A stretch of DNA of 64,000 bases from Welwitschia mirabilis. Its lineage: Eukaryota; Gnetophyta; Gnetopsida; Welwitschiales. The translations under genes were made by a program, and so were the position numbers. The stretch spans positions 145,634,494 through 145,698,493 of the forward strand of contig JBOZIK010000001.1 in assembly GCA_051453625.1 (NCBI GenBank), given 5' to 3'. Below the pieces are notes generated by a model, which had not been told where the DNA came from, did no database searches, and saw only the letters and a program-made list of their open reading frames with translations. The stretch's first letter is position 1. Every line of letters begins with the position of its first letter. Shown here piece after piece: positions 24,661-36,748 of this stretch.

Positions 24661-25558
24661 TCAAAATAGAACCAAAGTAAAAAGAGACCAATTGATAAAA
24701 CATAAAGAATACACATGCATGATAAAGTAACATTTTAACTTAATAGAATTTATTTGTAACATGAGAGATAAAAAGTTCATATAGTTTATGGAAGAATAAT
24801 CTCTTATCAAATGCATGGTATGAAGAATTCCAAATATAGATTTCATATAAATATTGATATTGAGAATGAAAAATATTATTAGGAATGAAAAAATTTATAG
24901 AAAGCTTCTTAAGATAAATGATTAAGGTAGGTTTAATATACCCAAAAAGTTTTCTAAGTCTCAATGCAAGTTATGGGCTATCAAGAAGACAAGGTTTTCT
25001 AAAATTTAAAATTCCAATATATTCTAAGTCATACTTTTGAAATGAGTTATCATTAGAGGCATAAGCCAAAGTGGACTTGCTAGAAGAGGGAATGATGTTA
25101 CTTTGAGTGTTTTTAAGAGAATAGGATGGAGAAACATTGTTAGACTCTTTAAGTCGGATTGCTAAATTGGAAAGATTAGGTCTATTTTTTATCATTCTTG
25201 GTTGAATTTTTATAGGTTCTTTATTATTTATCCTCTCCTCATTGTTGTCTTTATTCTTACTATGTTGAGTATTTTCTATACTTTTCTTATCAGTAGTTGT
25301 ATCTTCCTTTTTTGAATTATTCTTATTATTCTTTTGTTAAATTTTTATTTTTTCGACTATTATCTGTGACTATCATCTGAAGGACCATAGTGGACAATGA
25401 TGCTTATAAGAAAATTTCTCAGTTTAGTTTACTTGTTAGACTTCTTTCTTATTAATAAAATTTACCTCTTCATTTTCATCATTAAAACTATTTATTTCTA
25501 TTGGATTGTGAAAAGTTAACTCTTATTATGTTCTCAATTTCTCTTTAACTAGGTAATG
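24661..25558 (-). pseudogene. Element X extension after protease, unknown product
   Basis: On minus the protease frame is followed by a Lys/Asn/Ser-rich stretch near 25,250-25,360 (K-K-N-K, D-K-K-S-I-E-N-T-Q). Two fairly open segments follow at 24,971-25,195 and 24,740-24,964. The second is rich in aromatic and hydrophobic residues (S-Y-H-A-F-D-K-R-L-F-F-H-K-L-Y). Where autonomous Athila/Tat elements would have RT, no RT motif is seen. No domain recognised. It is interrupted by stops and the equivalent in Y is not similar. It could be a private ORF or captured sequence. Confidence 0.4.
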
Positions 25559-27578
25559 TTATTTAAATAAAGTTGGTTTAGCTATTTTTTCTAAGCTTTT
25601 TTCATCTTTCATATCTTTATTAGTAGCATTAAAAACTATAATGGTGTACTTCTTATTACCTATGTAACATTTCATCAATCTAATCCATGTGTCTATGATG
25701 CAGTGGATGATTATACAAAGGGATCTTCTTAAAAGTATTGGATAACTTCCATCATGTTCTACTTCAATTATAACCACATAAATTGATTAGAAGGCTTCTT
25801 CTATTTGGATGACTAAGTTTTTAATGATTTTCTTATAAAGCAATACTTGCCATTGCTACCCTAGGGTCTTTAAATTTAGGAGCCATTTTTATAACTAAGT
25901 TGGAGATAAATTGTGTAAGAAAGACTCTACTAGGAATAGTACCTTCCCCACCCCCTCCTTCCTCCCCACCAACACCTTTTCGTTAAGTGGATAAGTTCAT
26001 AACTTAGTATACTTAGGATTTTTTTGCAAAAGTTTCCAAAAGGGTAAATTAATATTAACATCTTACATTAAGTCTTTTACCTATCCATCAAAAATAGGAT
26101 TTGTGTATAGTCTATCAAGTCAAGGGGTAGCTTTCCTTTTTCTTTTATTCTTTCATTAAGTTTTATCTAAAGTCAGAGGTAAATTACATGTTTCTAATAT
26201 TATTATATCATCCTCTTCCTCATTGTCTTCATTATTTTTAGAAGTTAAAGTTTTATGGATAGGTGGTATTATATTAATTTCACTTCTAGTTACTACTTTT
26301 TAACCTCTTTTTATTTCATTTGGATTTGGTAAAATTTTAGTTACAAGAGGCCCTTGTGATCTTTAATTAACTGACATTATTTATTAAAGTACATTAACTA
26401 AATTTTTCATTATTGTATTAGCCTTTTTTTCATCTTTCGCAACTCATCTATTAAGTTTATAACTAAATCACCTTGATTTTAAACATTTGAGGCATTTGAT
26501 TGGAAGTTACTTGGTTGAAATTCTAAGTTCTTGAACCTATTCTTAAAAGGTTTTCAATTTAATTATCCACTCATTCCTTGTTAATATTTTATTTGATTTT
26601 GAAAATTAGGAGGCCTTTTATTAAATGCACATACTTATTTAAACATTTTCTCTTTACATGTTAGCAACAAGGGATATTCATTTATTTGATGAGAGTTATC
26701 TTCACATATATTACATGTTGATGTTACATTTTTTTTAGTTTCTACTTTTGCATCTAGAATCATTCGAGTGTATTGTTTCAAAGATTAGTAAAATCCTTAA
26801 TCACATTGGTTGAATTATTTTGTTCTTCTTCCTTATCATGTTTTACATTTTTTAAGTCATTTATAATTTGACCTATAGTTCTATTATCTTTGAAAGTTGG
26901 TTTAGGCAAATTTTGACTTATTTTAAATAGATATTTTAATACCTTTTATATAGTATCTAAATCTAAATTTATTAAGTTTCCATCACAAGAAAAGTATACA
27001 AGTTGTTTGGTTTCACTACTCAATCCATTGTAAAACTAATCTATTAATTGTGCTTTAGGAAATTCACCAATAGGTTTGGAATGAATAGCTATAATAAATC
27101 ATTCATATGTTATGGAATAATCCTCATTAAGTTGTTGTTGAATGTTTATAACTTCTTTTCTTTTTTTCCTCCTTGTGCTCTCACTCATGGATATTATGAT
27201 AGAAGCTTTTTGTAATTAACTTCAAGTTTATGACTTTTATGAGGAATGGTTTTAAGCTAAAATTTTACTCTTTCTATAAGTGTAATAAAAAATATGATCA
27301 TGTAAGTTCTATTACTAATTCATTTTTTTTCCATTTTTTGAAGTGAGCACAAGTTGTTCTATATTGGTGAAATGTTGAAAAGGATCTTTATTAGGTTCTC
27401 CTAAAAATGTTGAATAAGCATTTAAGTTTCTTAGTTCTACATCATCACTAAGAGGCAAGCAAAAAGGGTTTTGGATTTTACATTTTCTATTGGTTATTAG
27501 ATCTTTTGATGTAATATTTGTATTTGCATTTAAATTTATATTAGAAATTTTTCTAATGTTTGTAGTATTAGATGACAC
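25559..27578 (-). pseudogene. Element X gag and protease
   Basis: On minus, a gag N-terminus with D-V-E-L-R-N-L-N-A-Y starts near 27,578 (Y has D-I-K-I-R-N-L-N-A-Y at the same place). F-Y-N-G-L-S-S-E-T-K-Q-L (near 27,030) matches the PF03732 gag F-Y-N-G-L...Q-L. C-N-I-C-E-D-N-S-H-Q-I-N-E-Y-P near 26,690 is a zinc knuckle with the last Cys changed to Tyr. P-K-F-K-D-P-R near 25,880 begins the protease. It then jumps to I-I-K-N-L-V-I-Q-I-E-E and V-I-I-E-V-E-H, so the segment with the catalytic D-[ST]-G is deleted compared with Y. Stops throughout. Confidence 0.75.
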
Positions 27579-28214
27579 TACTTATTTTTATTTTTGCATA
27601 AACTTTAGGATAGATGATCAAAAATGATTTGCTTCTATATTATTACTTTCTTCTAAAAAATAAGGTTCTGAAATAATAAAAGCTAAAAAATATTATTATT
27701 TAACTCTTGGAATTATTTGCATACCTATGGTGTATGTGCCTAGATTAAGCTTGAAGTTGACCAAGCTTTCTCTAATATTTCCCTCAACTAGCATCTGCTC
27801 CCTCTAATACTTTGTTTTCTTACCTGAGTGTACCATGTTCTTATATGTTTAATATTGTTTCTATAATTTTTGTTTTGGTTATTACTCAGATGATGATCTA
27901 GATGATCACTATATAAAAAAAACATAAAAAATAGAGAAAAATAGAAATAGAACTAAAAGAAAAACTAATAGTTATATGTCTATGTCATATAGATAGCATA
28001 AGAGATGATATTAATTTATTATGTAGTGGAAAACTAAAAACAAAACTATGGAAAAATCATAGAAAAATCATAAAATTAGGTTATCATTTATCTGTGTCAT
28101 TTGGATAACAGACAGAATGATAAAATATTTAAATATGATGCTATCATAAATAAAAAATCTAAATTAAAATCCCAGGTACTTATCTAGGTAATCATAAACC
28201 TCAAACTCCTTGCA
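27579..28214 (-). other. Element X leader with palindromic motif copies
   Basis: Non-coding region between primer-binding site and gag. Holds three decayed copies of the two-tier palindrome, near 27,888-27,915, 27,974-28,010 and 28,081-28,123. In the last, TTATCATT (28,081-28,088) pairs exactly with AATGATAA (28,116-28,123). The leaders of Y (48,785-49,050) and Z (63,150-63,430) hold three copies at similar spacing. Confidence 0.7.
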
Positions 28215-28215
28215 A

Positions 28216-28236
28216 CCTTCCTCGATAAGAGTATCA
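28216..28236 (-). other. Element X primer-binding site (complement)
   Basis: CCTTCCTCGATAAGAGTATCA is a decayed complement of the Athila/Tat site; Y and Z have clearer versions (CCTTCCTTGGCAACAGTGCC and CCTTCCCTGGAAACGATGCC). Confidence 0.75.
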
Positions 28237-28239
28237 AAA

Positions 28240-29458
28240 TGTTGTGGTGCATATTTATGCAATTGTTGCATTCTTAGTGAAATCCCATTCATCATAAATA
28301 TTTTTACAATGGATGCACTAGTATAGATGGGAGTAAAAATGAATGTTATAATTCATTAAAGGCACTAAGCTCAAAGTTAGAGAATTGATTCCAAGTAAAG
28401 TATTTTTATGTTTTTCTTTTTGGTTTAAAATGAAAAGAACAATGCAAGAAGACAATGCAAAGTAAGCATACTAATGCAATGCAAATGAAAACTACTCTAA
28501 ATGCAATGTATATCTAACTACCATTAAGGAAACTATCACTAATCTTAATCAACCTAAGCTATCAATTATGTTGAATAGAATGTGGAATATATACAATGAT
28601 TAAGCTATGGAATGTAAAATGTAATGCAATGAAAATTCTAAACAAATAATTTAAACCTCAATAAAGGTTGTATTTAATGATCTATATCAACTATGAATTT
28701 GTTAGAGAATTATAACCAACATAATCCATAAGGGAAATGCACATAAATAAAAACTAAAAGAAACTTTTCATTATTTATCAAACCAACATCCTGTTACAAA
28801 GCAGTAATACCTCAATGAAGGAGACATAGTCCAACACTAAGAAATACCCCTCTCTATAATAATGTATGTACCTCCTATCATTCAATCTCCTATCACGATA
28901 TTTTTAGATGCTAAAGAAGATAAAATCAAAGTGAGAGTGAAGAAGGTATTTATTATAGTAAAACAATCTAAAAACAGTAAATCTAAAAGATGCAATAAAA
29001 ATCCTATGATGCATAGGAGGTACATGATACATTGCAAAAGTTAGATGAAGTTTGGTGCATTGACCAAATTTAGGTATTACCTTGATTGCTATCTAGACAA
29101 TTATGGAGACAATGCCACATTAAAAGAGGTCCACATCAGCTTTTATCTTTAATCTAATTATCATTCTTATCAATGTATAGGTGGTGTTGTTCATACTGTC
29201 ACCTAGATGATAAAGGGGACAATAGCCTTCTGAAGTTCTTCAATCAAGTTAAATTGGCTTTATAAATCATTAGCTCCTCCTTAGAATGTGAAGTATTAGA
29301 ATTTATCTAGCATGCCTTCAAGTATGCTACTAATTACATGTTTTTATGATTTTTTCCTTGACTCTTAATAATCATTGAGATCCACTTAAACCTATCTAAA
29401 TGTCATGTAAAACTACTTAGAATACCCCATCAACAACATACAATTTGGCATTATAACA
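28240..29458 (-). repeat. Element X 5' LTR
   Basis: Begins TGTTGTGGTGCATATTTATG next to the primer-binding site and ends ...TTATAACA. Matches 13,214-14,466. Palindromic motif copies are near 29,072-29,110 and 29,181-29,225. A minus-strand TATA-like stretch (complement of TATTTATTA) lies at about 28,948-28,956. Confidence 0.87.
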
Positions 29459-30456
29459 ACCATATACAGTAAGATAAGTACTACTTAATAAATTATTTCT
29501 CCTAGAAAATTAAAATAATCATCATAATTTAAAAGTTAATAATTATCACCTAATACCATTTCATATAACACTTCCATTCTTTTATGACTTCATGAGTTTT
29601 AATAATGTTAGTTAATGAAATCTTCAAAAAATTCAATAATAAAGTGATCTTTATCTTTTTAAAGTTTTAGTAGAAATCCTTTAAATTCTCTCTCTTTATG
29701 AGAAATTCATCTTTATTTTTAGGTTATTTATTAGAATTTATACATATTTAAGCTCTCTAATATGGCAAATCCTAAGGAAAAAGGTATAATTTCTACTTTC
29801 ATATTGTGACTTTGCTTAAGGAATTTCAAAGGGTTAAGATTCTTTCTCTATTAGGCTAATGAGCCAATGACATTTTTATGCTTAAAATTTCTTGAAATTT
29901 AAAGTACTGTATTGAAATCATTATTATTACATTTATTTAGCTAACTAGGGCTATGGATGATTACTAACAATGCTATTCTAATGATTCATTTATTGTACAT
30001 TCAACTGCATTGGGTCTATAGATGCTCACTGATAATGTACTAATGAATCCTTTATGAATAACATGTTAAATATGTTAAAAGAAAATGTCATAATTCTAAA
30101 TGATTAATGTGATAAAATTATTAAAGAATTTACTTGTGAATGTAGAAGGTAAAAGGAACAAAATTAAGATGATATTGAAGAAATCTTTTGTCATGCTTTC
30201 TTTAATAAATTAAATGTTAAGACTCTTTCTATTACTCTTAAATGTTGTAAACTTTTCTCATTCATAGTAATGGATTAATTAAATTAAAGAAGAATAAAAA
30301 ATATTAGATCATTAGCTAGATTTCATCAATTTATTTTATTAGTGAGATCATGAACTTGTCATTCTCATTGTTATTTACTACAACTTCAATTTATCATGTA
30401 CCATTTTAATCTATAAGATCCCATACATTTCTTTATGAAAAAACACATCAAAAAGA

Positions 30457-30969
30457 NNNNNNNNNNNNNNNNNNNNNNNNNNNNNNNNNNNNNNNNNNNN
30501 NNNNNNNNNNNNNNNNNNNNNNNNNNNNNNNNNNNNNNNNNNNNNNNNNNNNNNNNNNNNNNNNNNNNNNNNNNNNNNNNNNNNNNNNNNNNNNNNNNNN
30601 NNNNNNNNNNNNNNNNNNNNNNNNNNNNNNNNNNNNNNNNNNNNNNNNNNNNNNNNNNNNNNNNNNNNNNNNNNNNNNNNNNNNNNNNNNNNNNNNNNNN
30701 NNNNNNNNNNNNNNNNNNNNNNNNNNNNNNNNNNNNNNNNNNNNNNNNNNNNNNNNNNNNNNNNNNNNNNNNNNNNNNNNNNNNNNNNNNNNNNNNNNNN
30801 NNNNNNNNNNNNNNNNNNNNNNNNNNNNNNNNNNNNNNNNNNNNNNNNNNNNNNNNNNNNNNNNNNNNNNNNNNNNNNNNNNNNNNNNNNNNNNNNNNNN
30901 NNNNNNNNNNNNNNNNNNNNNNNNNNNNNNNNNNNNNNNNNNNNNNNNNNNNNNNNNNNNNNNNNNNNN
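30457..30969. other. Assembly gap (513 N)
   Basis: Run of N. Open frames spanning it on both strands are artefacts of unknown bases. Confidence 0.95.
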
Positions 30970-32168
30970 ACACTTATTTTTGTTGTGATATGATCTTTTT
31001 ATTCTAGACTTAGTCCAACTCAAATCAATCTCCACTATTAAGAAAACTAAATGATCTAGTAATTAGAATTTTATAATGTCTCTATATAAATCCAATTTTA
31101 GAATATTTATGAACTTCATACTTAGTATTTCTACAATCTTTACAAGTTATTCTTTTGCTTTATAAAGCTCATGCTTATCGATAAAAGAGAATTGACACTA
31201 CTACTTATGTCAACCAATACCACCAAATCCTTATTTCATTTTTCTACCTTTTTCTGCTACTTCTATTTGGTTATTTTTATCATGCTATCTTATTAGCAAG
31301 AAAATTTTACTAGTAGAAATTTAATGTATTCTTATGCATACTTATTTTTCCTTCTTTTTTGTAGTCAGTAACCCCATCTTCCTTATCTCCCTATCTCTCT
31401 CTTCTTCTTTTTCTTCTTCTTCTTCTTTAATCTTTTCATTTTTATTTTATTCATTATTATAATTATAGAATATCATGAGTGCAAGATAAGGATTATTTAT
31501 TAAATAGTGCATTTTATTCTATTTTATTTCTTTTTATATACCCTTATACTTGATCAAAATTGATTTCTATCATCGACAATAACTTTTAAAGGAATAAGGC
31601 ATCGATTATTTTTACAAGAAGATACATGAATTCTAAATAAATACTACTTAGGATGATAAGAATTCTTGGGTAATTCATTATTTTATTTATCACACTCCTT
31701 TTGATGTTACTTGAAAAGATTTATAATATATTTGTAAAGCAACCTACCATGATGATTTATCATTTTTTTGCTTACAAAACAAGTTAGTTATTTTTGTAAA
31801 GCCTTAATTATTGAATATGCTCTTAATAGAGAGGGTGACATTCCTTGTAATTTTCTTTACAAAAATTAATTATCCCTCTTTGTATTTCTCATTCATAATA
31901 TTTTACCTACCTATGATGTAATAGATGCATACATTAGTTACTGGAACATGATTAGGGTTATCTGAGAGAGTAAACCTTTTAACATGCACAAATGCATTTT
32001 TAAACTCATACTCAATCATGTAAGTTATAAAGTAACTTACATATTCCATGTTTCATTTTTATTTACTTTAACATATCTTATCTTAAGCCCTTGGATGTAA
32101 TAATTAGGATAAAAATTATATAGATACCATCAACCATAAATATATTTCCCAACTTATCAAGTGTAAGA

Positions 32169-32423
32169 ATGAAGATTGAATTTCAAGAAAGCTTCAAGAA
32201 CTATAGAAAGAAGAAAATCAAGAAGAATCATATTTTTCACCTCATTTTCACCTCATTTTCAATCTTCTTATTCATCTTACTCTTCTCTTTATTAATTGAA
32301 GAAAGGAAAAGAAGTTTATCGAAGAATCATCTAATGTCCCTACTTATCCTATTTCTTCTTTTTCTCCTCCTTTTACTCTTGCTTCTTACCATTCTTCCTT
32401 TATCTAAAAATAAAAATTTTTAG
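32169..32423 (+). CDS. Doubtful 84-residue hydrophobic ORF in AT1 post-pol region
   Basis: Met start, a basic N-terminus (K-N-Y-R-K-K-K-I-K-K-N), then two hydrophobic segments: about residues 23-43 and 57-76 (the latter mostly Leu). The position, between pol and 3' LTR on the same strand as AT1, is where Athila elements may carry an envelope-like ORF with membrane segments. It is not similar to anything I recognise. The DNA is a polypyrimidine-rich low-complexity stretch, which by itself yields Leu/Phe/Ser runs, so chance is quite likely. No evidence of expression. Confidence 0.2.
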   Translation: MKIEFQESFKNYRKKKIKKNHIFHLIFTSFSIFLFILLFSLLIEERKRSLSKNHLMSLLILFLLFLLLLLLLLTILPLSKNKNF

Positions 32424-33023
32424 AGAACATGCCAAGATCTTAGAAAATATGAATAGGAAATATTTAGAATTAAATGAAAAATATCTTTAAGAAGTAAAAA
32501 AAAAATCTAAAAAATAAAGAAAAAATTAATAAGAATCTTGAATGTGCCATTTCCCATAGATTCTCCACAAGTTAACAAATCTCCTTCATTTCATTTTGTA
32601 TTTTCTCTTCATGCATGCTTAGAAGTACTTTGCATTGTTTTTCACTTTTTTCCATTTTTAGATCATGCACTCTTCTTTGATTTAATGGTTTTCTAGATTT
32701 AATGAGATGATACCTTTGTATTACTAATTATATCTTAAGATTTTTTCCCATTTTTTTCTCACACACATTTCATATTTTATGTCATTAAAACTTTAAGAAA
32801 AAAGTTTGATTTAGTTGAAAGGAGTAAGACTTTACTTTGAATCTTTTTTCTTTATGTTTTATAAATATTATTCAAGTAAAATCAACATCAAAATTGGCTA
32901 ACTATTTTCTAATTTTTCCATTACATTTTCTTAATACTTAAATGCTTTCAACTTGTACTTTTTTCATGTTATGTAAATTTTACAAATTTTTGCTAAGAGA
33001 CTAGTAAAATTTTCATTAGAAAA

Positions 33024-33816
33024 TGTGATAAAACAAAAATATTAACATTTATCTCAAGTAATTAAGGATAATTTAGCATATTAAATTTTTGTTTTTCATA
33101 GTTTTATGCTTTTATCTTTATCTATTATATCAAACCTACAAAACATTGATATTTTAACATCATCATTTGATTTTCTAGGTCTATAAAAGGTTGATGAAGT
33201 AATATGAAAAAGAAGTTAAAATTCCCTAGAAAAGTGGTGTTGATTACTCCTAATGATAGTGCTAGTCAACTAAGGAATTTCACATTATGTCTTACATTCT
33301 AGCTTAGTGGTAGATTTCGAGACTATTGAAGTTATAGGTGAACTAATATGAGGTTGTAAAAAGTTATATAAATTTCCAAAATACTAATCACAACCCTAAT
33401 TTTCAATGTATAAAAGGTCACTTTTGGCCTTCCTTTTAGGGTTGTTAAACATTTGAAAAAATTTTAGAATTATTAAGGAGAACATTTAGCATGTCTTATT
33501 TCATATAGAATTTTTGTACTACTAAAATAAATGATTTATTTAATGTAATTTTTGACTTCAAGTGTGCATGTTTTATATACTTATAATACTTGATGTGTGT
33601 TAAAATATGTTAATCTTATCTGTATTTTTGAGTGATTATTTATGTGTTAATCTTAGTCCATAGTTCCAATTATTTAATATTATTTGAAAGTGATATATAA
33701 TGTTTCATGCTTTTAAAAGTGGGGTGTGAGAGCTAAGATGACCTGAAGTCTTTACCAACACTTATATGATAACTTAGATTATGTTATCATGCTTGAGACT
33801 TGATGAATGCTTAACA
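33024..33816 (+). repeat. AT1 3' LTR, left part
   Basis: Begins TGTGATAAAAC after a decayed polypurine tract. Aligns with 5,415-6,250 of the 5' LTR, including TATAAAAG at 33,409-33,416. It stops at ...GCTTAACA where copia-2 is inserted; TAACA is the duplicated target. Confidence 0.83.
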
Positions 33817-35239
33817 TGTAGGATCAAGAATCCTAGAGAGTTGGGGAGGAAGGATGTGAGGTTAGATTCTCCAAATATTCAAATAAACTCATGATAAAAA
33901 ACTTGCTTAAAATAAAAACTAGAAAACTTATACATAAAACTGAAAGTATTCTGAAAAAAAACAATGAAAAACATAGAAATAACAATTATGTACACACAAG
34001 TTTTATAGTGATTTGGAAAAATCCTCTACTTCACTCTTGATGATTAGCTTATTACCAAGCCTAATTCAGATCTCTATTAATTCTTCTAGGTATTGTAGGT
34101 TCACCTAGAACCTTTACACATGGGATTTTACAGGTCAAGTCTTAACCTTTCAAATAGATTTTTGCAAGATAATTCTCAACCTTTCTAATGGATTTTTGTA
34201 AGCTAAGTCTTAACGTTTCAAATGGACTTTTATATACTAAGTCTTAACATTTGAAATGGACTTTTGTAGGCTAAGTCTTAACCTTTAAAAAATTAATAAT
34301 AATGATAAAATACCTAGGTGCACTAATATCACTCGTTCTTTGGCTCAATGAAAAATATAGCGCTCTTCTCCTATAAATAAAACAATTTATGAATAATGAA
34401 GTACAAATATCTGAGTTTGTATGTAAGGATACAACATATGTCAGCTCATCCTTGACCAAGAATGCAATGCCAAGATAGTACAATGATCAATCACAAGCTT
34501 TAATAGTTTGGTAAAAAGTTCTACAATGATTTCTCTTTTGGATATTTATAATAGAAAACCACTTTCAATAGTTATAAAATAGCTACATAATGGATATAAA
34601 ATTTTTATTTTCATTCTGACTGGTTGACTCCTCAAACATCCAATTGACTTCTCCTAGTGTCATTACTTAAACAAGTCACCTGACTAAACTATTCAATCAT
34701 CCTAATTTCTTATAGCTTCATGTTTAGTTGACCCCTTAGGGCCTCATCAACCACTGATCCAGTCATCTGCATATCTCTCTTGTCATCCACTTGATCCTGA
34801 TAAAATCCATTCTAGTTTTCTGCTTCAGGTCCGGTCAATCCCTTAAGTGCTTAATCAAATTTTTGATGCAGTTCAGAGATATTAGATGCACAATTGTCAA
34901 GTCTAGTCGATCCCTCATAGGCCTAGTTAATATCTTGATAATCAATTTAGGAGAAATGATTCTCAAGTTTATAGATCTGGTCGACCCCTCAAAAGTCTAG
35001 TTAATTCCTTTCAATTTAATCCAATTTTGATAATTTACTCTAGATGCAATTGACCTCTTAGAAATCCAGTCAATCCCTTAAGAGAGTAATAAAACTTATC
35101 AAGTTTTAGTAATCAAAATATGGCATTCAAGGCTTTAGCTTCTGACCTATAAGTAATCAATATTTTTTGCATAAGATACATAAATTTTGATTCATAGGAA
35201 ACATTAATTTAATGTTAATTGGTAATACATAATCTAATA
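33817..35239 (-). repeat. Copia-2 3' LTR
   Basis: Starts TGTAGGATCAAGAATCC, ends ...AATCTAATA (CA decayed to TA). Aligns with 39,336-40,748. Contains a 34-bp minisatellite (34,107-34,290) and a region at 34,615-35,090 with repeated short motifs of the type (A/G)GTCGACCCCT. Open frames 34,271-34,483 and 34,791-35,000 are LTR shadows. A polypurine-tract complement (TATTCCCCTTTGAC) follows at 35,241-35,254. Confidence 0.87.
34107..34290. repeat. 34-bp minisatellite in copia-2 LTR (5 copies)
   Basis: The block CTTAACCTTTCAAATGGA or variants recurs at 34,141, 34,175, 34,209, 34,243 and 34,277, exactly 34 bp apart. The same array is in the other LTR at 39,652, 39,686, 39,720, 39,754 and 39,788. 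Confidence 0.9.
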
Positions 35240-35254
35240 ATATTCCCCTTTGAC

Positions 35255-35764
35255 ATTGATGGCAAATATTTTCTTAGTTATAAAATATGCAAATTTAGAA
35301 AACTTCCCCTTACAAAATGCCTATTTGGTCTTTGCAAAAATATTAAACCTTCTAATATCAAATGTAGACATTTTCATAAAATTAAATTTATGCTATGATT
35401 AAAATAATTTAAGGTGCAATTTTGGAGACATAACAAAATTCTAAAATTTTTATGAGAAAAACATTTATGAGAAGCAACAACATTTTGATCAAGCATTATT
35501 TAGCATCCTTGAAATAAATCAAAATTTTGGTTCATAGAAAATAAAGATGCACTATAAATTTTGGATAGAAATAATAAAACAACAACTTCATTTTTATTTC
35601 ATTAAAATAAGTAGTACAAAGTAAAAGTTCTCATCAAGAGTAAACTACATGTAAAAGTTCATAAGTAACATAATTAATTCTTCCCTTTTTTATATTAATA
35701 ACAAAGAAGAAAACTACACCAAGTAAGAAATAAAAGATACAAACATGAAGGAAAAGATTTAGTC
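35255..35764 (-). other. Copia-2 stretch between 3' LTR and ORF
   Basis: AT-rich untranslated sequence; no gene or repeat recognised. Confidence 0.45.
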
Positions 35765-36748
35765 TAATTCCTCTTCTTCTTCTTCTTCATCTTCTTCATT
35801 ATTCCTTCTAAATCTTCTTCTTCCTCTTCCTCTTCTTTGACTTTCTTCTAAGATGAACTTCTAGCTTTCTTAGAAGTGTCAGTAATCTCACACCTAGGTA
35901 TAATAAGAGATTCCTTCATGTGCCTGGTATGACAGTCAATTCACCTTAGTTATGAGAGTGCTTTTTTTTTCTGGAGAGGCTTCCTTAGGAGAAGGTAATT
36001 TAGAGGTCTTCTTTGAAGGTGAAAAGATATGCATTAAGAGAACATCACATGCCCAATGGGTGATAGGGGTTTAAGTACTTTAATCTTGGGATAAAAGGTC
36101 ACACAATAATGATAACACATATTAGCTATCAAAATAGAGTAGTGTAAAGACCTAGTTCTATGATATTACAACTGAGAAACTATATTCTTTAATATAATGG
36201 CAGGGATATCAATGGAGTACCCAGTCCCGACCAAATACATTAAATAGACCTTATAGTTAAAGGCATTATCACAATAACCTTCCAAAAGAAAAAATTTATA
36301 AGTAAAAACTAAATGAAGAAAGTGGTATTTAAGATTAAGAAAAGAAGTAGAAAAGATATGCTTCTAGTTATGGAAATTATCATAAATCTCCATTATAACT
36401 ACTTCCTTGTCTTCTATAGAGGCCCAAAGAGGTGAAACTCCTCATAGTCTCCTCTAGATAGATTAGTAACAGACACAATAAAGTTTGTAGTGATCTTCAT
36501 CCTTTTCCCAAAACTAGGGTTTCAAGGGTTCTAGAGTCAAGATTATAAGATTCATTATGATAGAAAATTCTACTAAGAAAAGGATAAGATGGACCTGACA
36601 CATTAAGAAAATAAGATAAATCCTAATCTTGTAAGAGCTATATCATATCTTTAAGCTCTCTAAGCTCTAGTGTAGTAATAGATCTCTCCTGACAGATTGG
36701 CTTCTTCTCAAACTTTTTAGAGAACTTTTCTATGGAATCTTCAGACAT
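35765..36748 (-). pseudogene. Copia-2 downstream ORF (plant transposon protein-like)
   Basis: Minus-strand ORF of about 328 codons starting M-S-E-D-S-I-E-K-F at 36,748, with stops and frame changes. It holds P-S-Y-P-F-L-S-R-I-F-Y-H-N near 36,590 (PF20167 family: P-x-x-V-R-E-F-Y-A-N) and L-V-L-G-K-G near 36,510 (family V-R-G-K). L-H-L-V-F-T-Y-K-F near 36,300 and R-S-L-H/P-Y-S-I-L-I-A-N near 36,130 match family blocks ending R-S-L-P-Y-G-M-L-L-T. The tail is very acidic/basic (E-E-E-E-E-E-D near 35,815). Position between pol and 3' LTR recalls the envelope-like ORF of Sireviruses. Domain call is from remembered consensus; role unknown. Confidence 0.6.

Larger units (their letters stand above)
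13214..29458 (-). mobile_element. Element X: gypsy, gag-protease only, inserted in AT1 integrase
   Basis: Two direct LTRs (13,214-14,466 and 28,240-29,458) face minus. The primer-binding site lies next to the right LTR, so that is the 5' LTR. Flanks are GCCAT (13,209-13,213) and ACCAT (29,459-29,463), a 5-bp target duplication with one change. X also contains copia-1 (16,724-24,139); without it X is about 8.8 kb, close to Y (8.4 kb). On minus it encodes gag and a protease remnant, but I find no RT, RNase H or integrase. It is therefore a large non-autonomous member of the Athila/Tat branch, judging by its gag and primer-binding site. Confidence 0.88.
29459..33023 (+). other. AT1 integrase tail and post-pol region
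   Basis: After the ACCAT target copy, the first codons continue the integrase W-x-G-P block that was broken at 13,213. The rest is the long space between pol and 3' LTR usual in Athila elements. A block near 29,940-30,060 ('gggctatggatgattact' and 'gggtctatagatgctcact' types) resembles U near 54,735-54,835. A polypyrimidine stretch lies at 31,375-31,435. The end (near 32,994-33,023) has a decayed polypurine tract (CATTAGAAAA) before TGTG. An N gap is at 30,457-30,969. No other gene seen except the doubtful frame at 32,169-32,423. Confidence 0.65.

Noticed and set aside
25936-25980. C-rich tract as a G-quadruplex on minus (also 15,210-15,230 and 43,259-43,277)
   Set aside because: Each has fewer than four runs of three or more G, so the standard motif is not met.
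30386-31035. Open frames of about 190 codons on both strands
   Set aside because: They consist almost wholly of N and are artefacts of the gap.
35772-35840. CTT-rich tract as an independent repeat
   Set aside because: On minus it codes the acidic/basic tail of the copia-2 downstream ORF.
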